Part shown: one piece after another, positions 25,143-34,327 of the stretch
How the letters are laid out: each line of letters starts with the position of its first letter
How positions within the stretch are numbered: the stretch's first letter is position 1
Assembly (NCBI GenBank): GCA_964468345.1
Contig: CAYXVZ010000008.1
Coordinates: forward strand, 62,001-126,000
Direction: 5' to 3'
DNA length: 64,000 bases
Source: DALYLB01 sp964468345
Lineage (GTDB): Bacteria > Acidobacteriota > Blastocatellia > RBC074
Position numbers and translations under genes: made by a program
The notes under the pieces: model-generated
What the model was told of the DNA's origin: nothing
What the model saw: only the letters and a program-made list of their open reading frames with translations
The model's database searches: none

Positions 25143-27692
25143 TTAGCGCGGGATCGGCACGTCGCCGGACTGACCGATGGCGCCGCTGCGGATGGCGCCG
25201 GTGCTGCTGTCGATGATGTACCAGGCGCCGATGGAAGAGCGCCAGACGCCGATATCGGCCAGGCCGTCGCCGTCATAGTCGCCGGGGACCGGCTGGTCGA
25301 AATAGGGCGATTGGCTGGCGCCCCAGTTAACGCCGACAACGCCGCCGTTCGAACTGCGAAGGATGAACCAATCACCGGTGCCGCGGCGCCAGATGGCGAA
25401 ATCAGCCTTTCCGTCACCGTCATAGTCACGCGGGACAGGAAGATCGAAATACGGATCTTGGTTGGAGCCCCAGAGCGCGGAACCGATTCCGGAGTCTGAA
25501 CTTCGCAGGATGTACCAGGCGCCTTCCGAGCCACGCCAAACGGCGAGATCTGTTTTGCCGTCCGCATCGTAATCAGCCGGGACCGGAACATCGAAATACG
25601 GCGAAGCGGAAGTTCCCCAGGCCGTTTGCGTCACAGTGCCGGTTGAGCTTTGCTTGATAATCCAGGCGCCGGTCGCTCCGCGCCAGACAGCCAGATCGGC
25701 TTTTCCGTCGCCATCGTAATCCGCCGGCACCGGCGTATCGCCCGCCTGCCCGAGCAGCTCACCACGAACCGTGTCATCGCTGCTATTGAGGATGTACCAG
25801 TTCCCTTCCGAGGAACGCCAGACGGCCAGGTCGGATTTTCCATCGCCGTCAAAATCCCCAGCGGCTTCTATATCGTTAAATGGCGCATAGCCCGCACCCC
25901 AGGCAGTGGTCTGCACTGATCCGTTGGTGCTGCGAACGATAGACCAGAGCCCTGAACTCGGGCGCCAGGTACTGTAATCGGTTCGTCCGTCACCGTCGAA
26001 GTCCGCCAGACTCGCCGAGAACTGCGACACGATTCGCAGAACCATGCTCTTTTCGGCGATGCGGGAATTGGCATCCGTCAGGCGGATTCGCAAAGGATAG
26101 ATCCCCGTTTGGGTGGGCGTGCCGGAAATCGATCCCGTTGACAGGAAGGTCAGGCCGTTCGGAAGCCCCCCGCCGACCAAGCTCCAGGCAAGCGGAGCGA
26201 CTCCGTTTACCGATTCGAAAGTGAAGCTGTACGGCTGCCCGATCTTGCCTGCAACCAGTGAATTTGTGGTGATCACGAGCTCACTGGCCGTTGCAGTGAC
26301 CGTCGATCGAATGGTTCGACTGTTGTTCGAAGGATTGGGATCCGTCGTCGAAGAGTAGGTTTCGCCCGTATTGACGATCTCCGCGCCGGATTCCAGCGAA
26401 TCAGAAACGCGAACCACCAGTTGGACGCTGCGCGCGACTAGTAGGCCGGAGTTTCCGGAAAAAGTGCAAACCACGGTTCCGGGACCGCCCACGCTCGGCG
26501 TAACGCAATTGCCGCCGGCGCTCGGCGTGGCCGAAACGAAGGTCGTATTGACGGGAACCGAATCGCGAATGACGACATTGAATGCGCCGTCCGGACCGCG
26601 ATTGGTCGAAGTCAAGGTGTAGGTGATATTCGAACCGCGCACAACGGAAAGCGCGGGATTCGCCGTCATCGCCATTTCCAGGTTCGCTCCTGTCGAGGCT
26701 GTGATTGCCGGCGCGGAGACTGGAATCACCAGGCTTGTGGCCGCGTCCGTCGACGTGGAAGACTTGAAGTTCCGGGCATCAGAGAAAGCGCCGTTGCGCG
26801 AATTCGAATTCAATTCCAGCGCGGAGATGCTTCCCTCGCCGGTCAATTCCATGGTCGCAGTCTGATTGAACGGAATCGCTGTTTTCAGGCTCGGAAGCAG
26901 CGAAGCCAGCGGAGAGTCGAACTGACATGAACCGCCCTTCGCGGTAAAGGTATATTTTTGTCCTGTACGATTCTGAACGGCGCCGTTGATTGTCCCGACG
27001 GCGGAGACTTTGCCGGCGAGGCTTCCGCCGATGCGATTCACAACGAGGATCGTATCGTTCCCATTGGCGGCGCTCGTAAGGTTTTCGAGCGAAGCCGCAT
27101 TCGGAATCCTGCCGTATCCTGTCGAGCTTCCATCGAAATTCAGCGTCGCCGTATCGGCCGAACCGCCAATGCCCGGCAGCGCGCCCGTGAAATTCGCCCC
27201 GATTGCCATGGCGCTCACCCGGCCGCCATGGCCGGTCGAGGTTTTGACGTTTTCCTGTCCTTCGAGGAAATTAAATCCGATAGGCGCGCCGGTGGAAGGA
27301 TCGACCGCCACCGCGACGATATAGCCGCTGGCGTTGGGATCGATATCGGAAGCCCGAAAGCTTCTCGTCTCGCTTCCGGACAAGAGAAAATAGTGTTGCT
27401 TGACAGTGCAGTTCGCTTGCCCAACCAGAAAGAACCGCACGCCGATGCTCTGCGTTTGATGTGTGTTCGTCACGCTGATTTCGGTTTCCGTATCAGTGCG
27501 TGAGAGATTCGATGTGTAGTAGTTGTAAATGAGGATCGAACCCGACTTTTGATTGCTCCCTGGAATAGTTTGTTGCGGTGCCGCATCCTGGCGATTCGGT
27601 TGCAGTCTCGTAACTGCTGAACTCGCCATCGGCCATACAAGCGCTGCTACCCCAAGCATGAGCATGTACCGGCATAGTACTCTAGGATTCAT
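25143..27692 (-). CDS. Secreted multidomain protein with DUF11, Ig-like and six FG-GAP/VCBS-type repeats
   Basis: 849 residues. A signal peptide (MNPRVLCRYMLMLGVAALVW) is followed by a domain of unknown type (about 35-330), a DUF11-like domain (about 334-467, with ITYTLTSTNRGPDGAFNVVI), a putative Ig fold (about 474-550, with GLPNGLTFLSTGSISGTPTQ), and six C-terminal repeats each opening D-[FY]-D-x-D-G and continuing with a conserved Trp-Arg, as in DYDGDGKADLAVWRG. These are calcium-binding propeller blades. One copy has DYDADG instead of DYDGDG. AGGAAGG nine bases before ATG 27692 sets the start. It stands alone between terminators; probably a surface or matrix adhesion protein, role unknown. 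Confidence 0.85.
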   Translation of the reverse strand: MNPRVLCRYMLMLGVAALVWPMASSAVTRLQPNRQDAAPQQTIPGSNQKSGSILIYNYYTSNLSRTDTETEISVTNTHQTQSIGVRFFLVGQANCTVKQHYFLLSGSETRSFRASDIDPNASGYIVAVAVDPSTGAPIGFNFLEGQENVKTSTGHGGRVSAMAIGANFTGALPGIGGSADTATLNFDGSSTGYGRIPNAASLENLTSAANGNDTILVVNRIGGSLAGKVSAVGTINGAVQNRTGQKYTFTAKGGSCQFDSPLASLLPSLKTAIPFNQTATMELTGEGSISALELNSNSRNGAFSDARNFKSSTSTDAATSLVIPVSAPAITASTGANLEMAMTANPALSVVRGSNITYTLTSTNRGPDGAFNVVIRDSVPVNTTFVSATPSAGGNCVTPSVGGPGTVVCTFSGNSGLLVARSVQLVVRVSDSLESGAEIVNTGETYSSTTDPNPSNNSRTIRSTVTATASELVITTNSLVAGKIGQPYSFTFESVNGVAPLAWSLVGGGLPNGLTFLSTGSISGTPTQTGIYPLRIRLTDANSRIAEKSMVLRIVSQFSASLADFDGDGRTDYSTWRPSSGLWSIVRSTNGSVQTTAWGAGYAPFNDIEAAGDFDGDGKSDLAVWRSSEGNWYILNSSDDTVRGELLGQAGDTPVPADYDGDGKADLAVWRGATGAWIIKQSSTGTVTQTAWGTSASPYFDVPVPADYDADGKTDLAVWRGSEGAWYILRSSDSGIGSALWGSNQDPYFDLPVPRDYDGDGKADFAIWRRGTGDWFILRSSNGGVVGVNWGASQSPYFDQPVPGDYDGDGLADIGVWRSSIGAWYIIDSSTGAIRSGAIGQSGDVPIPR

Positions 27693-27928
27693 ATACTGCA
27701 TCCTTCCTGTTAATGATCGTAGTTCATGGAAATCCAATCCGGACATCTGGCACCAGTAGATTACTCAGATTGGTAATTTGATTATCGTAACCGAGCGGGC
27801 ACAAGATAAGCGGCCAAATGTTGAGGTTGGCACGCTTGTGTGAGATTCATCAAAAAACTTCTCACTCAGCAAGATACCATTCTTGGCATTTGCAAACCAG
27901 CCTTTTTCCCTATCGATAGGAGAGAAAT

Positions 27929-28048
27929 ATGATTGTTAGAAGGAAAGAATGGCCAGATAGTGCCATAGAAATGGAACATGGTCACGATTTTTTAAAAAGG
28001 CTAATTGAAAGCAAAAAGCCAAAGGCAAATATCAAAAGGCAAAAGTAG
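27929..28048 (+). CDS. Possible small protein, 39 residues
   Basis: A short frame with a good ribosome-binding site (GGAGAG, 27919-27924) starts at ATG 27929 and reads MIVRRKEWPDSAIEMEHGHD, then a basic tail. The tail and stop codon lie inside the left arm of the 34-bp inverted repeat at 28014-28089. It is in a 411-base gap between two minus-strand genes and would be transcribed opposite to both. It resembles nothing I know. It may be spurious; apart from this frame and the repeat, I see no other feature in the gap. Confidence 0.3.
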   Translation: MIVRRKEWPDSAIEMEHGHDFLKRLIESKKPKANIKRQK

Positions 28049-28089
28049 TCATTCTTACTTTTGCCTTTTGATATTTGCCTTTGGCTTTT
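28014..28089. repeat. 34-bp perfect inverted repeat, CAAAAGGCAAA family, copy 2
   Basis: Arms 28014-28047 and 28056-28089 match perfectly around an eight-base loop. The arms contain ATCAAAAGGCAAAAG, as in the copy at 12855-12963. It lies 14 bases after the ahcY stop and would act as a terminator for ahcY on the minus strand (T-rich arm is upstream, so no clean T-run follows). Confidence 0.85.
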
Positions 28090-28103
28090 AGATTTCTTCC
28101 GCT

Positions 28104-29378
28104 TTAGGTGCCGGACTGCCAGCTATTCATATATTCGATCATCTCCGGCGTAAGCTCGTCGACTTGAACGTTCATCGATGTCAGCTTCAAACGGGCGATC
28201 TCATTATCGACTTCTTCCGGCAGAACATGAATATTGGCTGTAAGCTTGCCTTTGTTCTTCACCAGGTATTCGGCGGATAGCGCCTGGTTTGCGAAGCTCA
28301 TGTCCATCACGCTTGCCGGGTGGCCTTCGGCAGCGGCGAGATTGACCAATCGTCCTTCGCCGAGAACGATGACGCTCTTGCCATTGTGCATCCGGTATTC
28401 ATCGACGAAAGGACGCAGGTTGCGAACGTCCGTCGAGATCTGTTTGAGGCCGGTGAGGTTCAGTTCCAGGTCGAAGTGGCCGGAGTTGCAAACGATCGCG
28501 CCGCTTTTCATGACGCCGAAATGGGGCGTGTCTATGACATGCCTGTTGCCGGTGACCGTGATGAAGATATCCCCCATGGTCGCGGCCTGTGCAATCGGCA
28601 TCACGCGAAACCCGTCCATGACAGCTTCGAGCGCCTTGATCGGATTGATTTCCGTAACGATTACATTTCCGCCCATGCCCCGGGCACGCAATGCCACGCC
28701 TTTGCCGCACCATCCGTACCCCACAACAACCACGGTCTTGCCCGCGAACAGAATATTCGTCGCGCGAATAATGCCGTCGAGGGTACTTTGCCCCGTGCCA
28801 TAGCGATTGTCGAAGAAATGCTTGGTCTGGGCATCGTTGACGGCAATTGCGGGAAATGCAAGCTTGCCGTCCTTGAGCATCGCTTTCAGACGGACGATAC
28901 CGGTCGTGGTTTCTTCCGTGGTGCCGATGATGTCATTGATGAGTTCGGGGCGCTCCTGAATCATGGTTGCGACCACGTCCGAACCGTCATCGATGATCAA
29001 CTGCGGTTTGTGATCGAGCGCGATACGAACGTGCCGGTTATAGGTGTCTGTGGACTCGCCCTTGATGGCGTATACCGGAATACCGTAATGCTTGACCAGC
29101 GCCGCCGCGACATCGTCCTGCGTGCTGAGCGGGTTCGATGCAATCAATACGGCATCGACGCCGCCCGCTTTTAACGCGCGCGCCAGGTTCGCCGTTTCCG
29201 TCGTGACGTGCGCACAGGCGACGAGGCGGATCCCATCCAGCGGTTTTTCATTTTCGAAGCGTTCCCGGATGGCCTTCAGCACGGGCATCTCCCGCTCCGC
29301 CCATTCGATCCGCTTTTTACCCTCATCCGCCAGAGCCGGATCTTTGATATCGCAGCGTACTTGCGTTGTAGCTCCCAT
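28104..29378 (-). CDS. ahcY: Adenosylhomocysteinase (S-adenosylhomocysteine hydrolase)
   Basis: Splits S-adenosylhomocysteine into adenosine and homocysteine, removing the product inhibitor of methyltransferases. Substrate-binding motifs are ACAHVTTETANLARAL and IGTTEETTTGIVRL, the NAD-binding Rossmann motif is VVVGYGWCGKGVALRARGMG, and VAAAEGHP-type LAAAEGHPASVMDMSFANQ is near the end. 424 residues, the shorter form without the approximately 40-residue insertion of many proteobacterial and eukaryotic enzymes. metK lies upstream on the same strand, with a hairpin between them, so the two enzymes of the methyl cycle are neighbours. The C-terminal end lacks the usual K-x-x-x-YRY tail and finishes MIEYMNSWQSGT, as in the short bacterial/archaeal type. 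Confidence 0.97.
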   Translation of the reverse strand: MGATTQVRCDIKDPALADEGKKRIEWAEREMPVLKAIRERFENEKPLDGIRLVACAHVTTETANLARALKAGGVDAVLIASNPLSTQDDVAAALVKHYGIPVYAIKGESTDTYNRHVRIALDHKPQLIIDDGSDVVATMIQERPELINDIIGTTEETTTGIVRLKAMLKDGKLAFPAIAVNDAQTKHFFDNRYGTGQSTLDGIIRATNILFAGKTVVVVGYGWCGKGVALRARGMGGNVIVTEINPIKALEAVMDGFRVMPIAQAATMGDIFITVTGNRHVIDTPHFGVMKSGAIVCNSGHFDLELNLTGLKQISTDVRNLRPFVDEYRMHNGKSVIVLGEGRLVNLAAAEGHPASVMDMSFANQALSAEYLVKNKGKLTANIHVLPEEVDNEIARLKLTSMNVQVDELTPEMIEYMNSWQSGT

Positions 29379-29421
29379 TATTTTTTATTACCTCGATTGA
29401 TAGTCTGGAGAAATTCCAGGG

Positions 29422-29515
29422 AAGTCTGGAAAAGTCTGGAGAAGTCATTAAGGAAGAAGGAGGCAGGCTCGCCGAAAAAGCGGCCCTGCCTGCGTCCCCG
29501 GACTTTTCCAGACTT
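29422..29515 (-). terminator. Nested hairpins between metK and ahcY
   Basis: An outer 15-bp perfect repeat AAGTCTGGAAAAGTC (29422-29436) and GACTTTTCCAGACTT (29501-29515) encloses a GC-rich hairpin AGGCAGG/CCTGCCT (29461-29491) with GCCG/CGGC inside. Direct copies of GTCTGGA lie to the left. It could terminate or attenuate transcription from metK into ahcY. Confidence 0.6.
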
Positions 29516-29525
29516 GTTGATGCGA

Positions 29526-30680
29526 TTAAAGTCCGGCAGCTTTGCGCAGTTTCTCCGCGCGATCGGTTCGCTCCCAGGTGAAACCATCTTTGTCGGCGCG
29601 GCCGAAATGACCGAAGGCCGCCGTCTTCTGATAAATGGGTCGACGAAGATCCAGGGAATCGATGATGCCTTTGGGCGTCAAATGAAAATGTTCGCGGACG
29701 AGTTCCGCCAGCTTGGCTTCGTCGATTTTGGCCGTGCCGTAACAATCAACGTAGACGGAGACGGGCTCCGCAACGCCGATCGCATATGCCAACTGGACCT
29801 GGCAGCGATCCGCCAGCCCCGAGGCCACGACATTCTTGGCGATGTAGCGAGCCATATAACACGCCGAGCGGTCCACTTTCGTGGGATCTTTTCCGGAAAA
29901 AGCGCCGCCGCCGTGCGGAGCCGCGCCGCCATAGGTGTCGACGATGATCTTGCGGCCGGTCAATCCCGTATCGCCCATCGGGCCGCCGGTCACAAATCGG
30001 CCGGTCGGATTGACGTAATATTTCGTGTTCTTGTCGAGAAGTTCGGCGGGAATGGTGGGCTTGATGACATGGTCGATAATGTCTTCGCGAATCTGTTCCG
30101 CGGTGACTTCCGGCGCGTGTTGCGTCGAGATAACCACTGCATCGACGCGAACCGGCTTTCCGTTATCGTATTCGACCGTGACCTGCGATTTGCCGTCGGC
30201 GCGCAGATACTCCAGCGTCTTATCGCGCCGCACTTCGCTCAACTTGCGGACCAAGTTATGGGCAAGCTGAATCGGGATCGGCATCAATTCCGGGGTTTCA
30301 TTGCAGGCGTACCCGAACATCAATCCCTGGTCGCCCGCGCCGCCCGTATCCACGCCCATCGCGATATCGGGCGATTGCGTGTTGATCGCCGAAATGACCG
30401 CGCAGGTATCGCAATCGAAGCCGTAGGCAGCATTATCATAGCCGATGTGACGGACTGCTTCGCGCGCTACCTTCACATAATCCACGCGCGCGGTCGTCGT
30501 GATCTCGCCGCTGATCATAATCAGCCCGGTCGTTGCAAGCGTTTCGCATGCCACGCGCCCGGTGGGATCCTGCCGCAACACTTCGTCCAGAATAGCATCC
30601 GATATCTGATCGCAAATCTTATCGGGATGTCCCTCTGTAACGGATTCAGAGGTGAATAAGAACCGGCCCTGCTGTTTCAC
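29526..30680 (-). CDS. metK: S-adenosylmethionine synthetase
   Basis: Makes S-adenosylmethionine from methionine and ATP. Motifs: FTSESVTEGHPDKICDQISD at the N-terminus, GAGDQGLMFGYAC (the family hexapeptide region), and GRFVTGGPMGDTGLTGRK followed by IIVDTYGG and GGGAFSGKDPTKVDRS. 384 residues, normal. The start is GTG, with AGGAGG six bases upstream, which is decisive. It is divergent from acs with a 323-base gap. ahcY follows downstream on the same strand. Confidence 0.98.
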   Translation of the reverse strand: MKQQGRFLFTSESVTEGHPDKICDQISDAILDEVLRQDPTGRVACETLATTGLIMISGEITTTARVDYVKVAREAVRHIGYDNAAYGFDCDTCAVISAINTQSPDIAMGVDTGGAGDQGLMFGYACNETPELMPIPIQLAHNLVRKLSEVRRDKTLEYLRADGKSQVTVEYDNGKPVRVDAVVISTQHAPEVTAEQIREDIIDHVIKPTIPAELLDKNTKYYVNPTGRFVTGGPMGDTGLTGRKIIVDTYGGAAPHGGGAFSGKDPTKVDRSACYMARYIAKNVVASGLADRCQVQLAYAIGVAEPVSVYVDCYGTAKIDEAKLAELVREHFHLTPKGIIDSLDLRRPIYQKTAAFGHFGRADKDGFTWERTDRAEKLRKAAGL

Positions 30681-31003
30681 TAAAAGCCTCCTGGTAAAAA
30701 GGTGATGAAAAAAACCATTTGATGGCGGACGAACTATGCACCGGACCTCAGTCCCGCGTTACCGGAGCGGCGCTACATCAGGACGCTCGGTTCGATGGTG
30801 ATGGATGGTCAGGGATCACGTATTTGTTTTTGACTAATAGACAAAGCCAGAGTCCGCGTTCAAATTCCAGAGAATGTCATGCGTATCTTGCGGGTGTCAA
30901 GCCAATATTGCCAAGACAAGATCGATGAAAGCACTGTATAATCTTCTCTTTCGTTCAGGTCTACCTCTCTCGAAACCCGGATAAAAGTCGATTTGGAGGA
31001 TCC
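30681..31003. other. Divergent gap between metK and acs
   Basis: No coding region seen. On the minus strand the stretch before metK is GC-rich (about 30722-30800) and could fold, but I do not find the conserved cores of SAM-I, SAM-II, SAM-IV or SAH riboswitches by eye. On the plus strand a promoter for acs is visible near 30913-30942. Confidence 0.4.
30913..30942 (+). promoter_or_regulatory. Candidate promoter for acs
   Basis: AAGACA (30913-30918), 18 bases, then a perfect TATAAT (30937-30942). It is about 60 bases before the acs start codon, which has its own GGAGGA site. Confidence 0.55.
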
Positions 31004-32953
<1,950 letters not shown>

Positions 32954-32956
32954 GAG

Positions 32957-33610
32957 ATGAGTGCTGTACCTAGAGACCTTCTTGCAGTTATTGATAACCT
33001 TCCCAGGGGCTCGAACGCGATTATTCCTGATGTCCCCTGGGAAGCATATGAATCCCTCGTCGAGTCGCTTCAAGATCGCTCGGAGATTCGTCTTGCGTAC
33101 GATAACGGCCGGCTTCAGATTGTGAATCTTTCCGAAAAACAGGAACAGATCTCAGCCTTGCTGCCGCATTTGATCGATGCGCTTTCGACGGGTTTTTCCC
33201 TGCAGATTCGCAGCCAACAGTGCTGCACACTGAAAAAACCGAGCCTTCGCATGGGGATTCAGCCCGATGAATGCTATTATCTCGGCGTATCTAAAATCAC
33301 AGGTGACAAAACGGCATTCGATCTTGACCAGGTTCCGCCCCCCGATTTGGCAATCCGGATCGATCCTGATTTCCCCACGCTCGATAAATTGCCGATTTAC
33401 GCGTCTCTCGGGGTTCGAGAGCTATGGCAACTGGCAAACAATCGGATTCAGTTTTATCTGCTGGAAAACGGATCCTACTTCATTATGGAGCACAGCGATT
33501 TATTCCATCTCCTGACCGCGGATGAGCTGGCCGAGTACCTCAGTGTGGGCCAGATCGAGGGACAGGCGAGCATGATAAAACTGATTCAAACCAGGACTGG
33601 AAAAAAGTGA
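32957..33610 (+). CDS. Uma2-family (DUF820) PD-(D/E)xK nuclease-like protein
   Basis: 217 residues. Uma2 features seen: YDNGRLQIVNLSEKQEQI near residue 50, GIQPDECYYLGV, PPPDLAIRIDPD, the Lys of LDKLPIYASLGVRELWQL. In usual Uma2 proteins the PDL motif continues as [VA]-[VI]-E-V; here the acidic residue of the PD-(D/E)xK core is Arg (AIRI), so catalysis may be lost. These genes are abundant in cyanobacteria and Acidobacteria and have no known function. It starts three bases after acs and its stop overlaps the next start (TGATG). Confidence 0.8.
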   Translation: MSAVPRDLLAVIDNLPRGSNAIIPDVPWEAYESLVESLQDRSEIRLAYDNGRLQIVNLSEKQEQISALLPHLIDALSTGFSLQIRSQQCCTLKKPSLRMGIQPDECYYLGVSKITGDKTAFDLDQVPPPDLAIRIDPDFPTLDKLPIYASLGVRELWQLANNRIQFYLLENGSYFIMEHSDLFHLLTADELAEYLSVGQIEGQASMIKLIQTRTGKK

Positions 33611-34131
33611 TGAAACTTCTATCGATTCTCATTTCGATTTTAATCGGCGGAATGATGATGCAGGCCCCCGCACAGCAGGAAGTTCCGCCGATCCGAAATT
33701 TCCTGAAGGTCAATCAGGACTTTTGCACAGGCGGCCAGCCGCGCCCCGAGCATCTCGAAAAGCTCAAAGCGGACGGCATCAAGGCCGTCATTAACCTCCG
33801 CCCGCCCACCGAACATCGCTCCGCCGAAGAAGAGGAGAATGTAAAAAAACTGGGATTGCGCTATATCAACATTCCAGTGGTCTACACCGCTCCGAAGGAC
33901 GAAGACGCCGATGCCTTTCTAAAAGCCACGGATGACAAGGAAAACCGGCCCGCGTTCATTCACTGCGCGGCGGCGATTCGCGTCGGCGCCTTTTGGATGA
34001 TCCGCCGCGTTCTTCGCGATGGAATGACAATCGAGGCCGCCCAGGAAGAAGCCGCCAAGGTCGGCCTCGTGAATGCGCCGCACCTGGTCGAGTTTGCGAA
34101 AAACTATATTGAAAAGAACAAAAAGAAATAG
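33610..34131 (+). CDS. Exported DUF442-type phosphatase-like protein
   Basis: 173 residues with an N-terminal hydrophobic signal (MKLLSILISILIGGMMMQ). The body matches the DUF442 / Blh-type dual-specificity-phosphatase-like family: FCTGGQPRPEHLEKLKADGI, KAVINLRPPTEHRSAEEEEN and the P-loop FIHCAAAIRVGAFW. The family P-loop normally reads HCASGNR; here Ser-Gly-Asn is Ala-Ala-Ile, so the Cys and Arg remain but the turn is altered. Secretion and the altered loop suggest a function other than ordinary tyrosine phosphatase. Start ATG overlaps the Uma2 stop; the GTG one codon earlier is also possible. Confidence 0.8.
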   Translation: MKLLSILISILIGGMMMQAPAQQEVPPIRNFLKVNQDFCTGGQPRPEHLEKLKADGIKAVINLRPPTEHRSAEEEENVKKLGLRYINIPVVYTAPKDEDADAFLKATDDKENRPAFIHCAAAIRVGAFWMIRRVLRDGMTIEAAQEEAAKVGLVNAPHLVEFAKNYIEKNKKK

Positions 34132-34135
34132 ATAT

Positions 34136-34174
34136 GACCTATAGGCCCCATAAGTCTTATGGGGCCTATAGGTC
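34136..34174. terminator. 19-bp palindromic hairpin after the DUF442-like gene
   Basis: GACCTATAGGCCCCATAAG and its exact reverse complement meet at a single central T (34155). The AAG-T-CTT centre and ACCTA-type stem recall the element at 62400-62436. The next four bases are not a T-run, so it may be a terminator of unusual form. Confidence 0.65.
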
Positions 34175-34327
34175 CCAATAAAAACCTTCAAAATTCTTTG
34201 CCGCCTCGCTCCCCTGGAGACTTTGACAAGCTCGCACGGCTACTTTATAGTGCGCGTTCGTTTTTCAACACCCACTACAACTTGTGGTATCTCGCTAAAA
34301 TCCCCGAAGACAGGCGAAGTGCATTAA

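Noticed and set aside
30681..31003. SAM or SAH riboswitch before metK
   Set aside because: None of the conserved cores (for example the SAM-I CTTATC...GGAGGGA pattern) could be found by eye on the correct strand.
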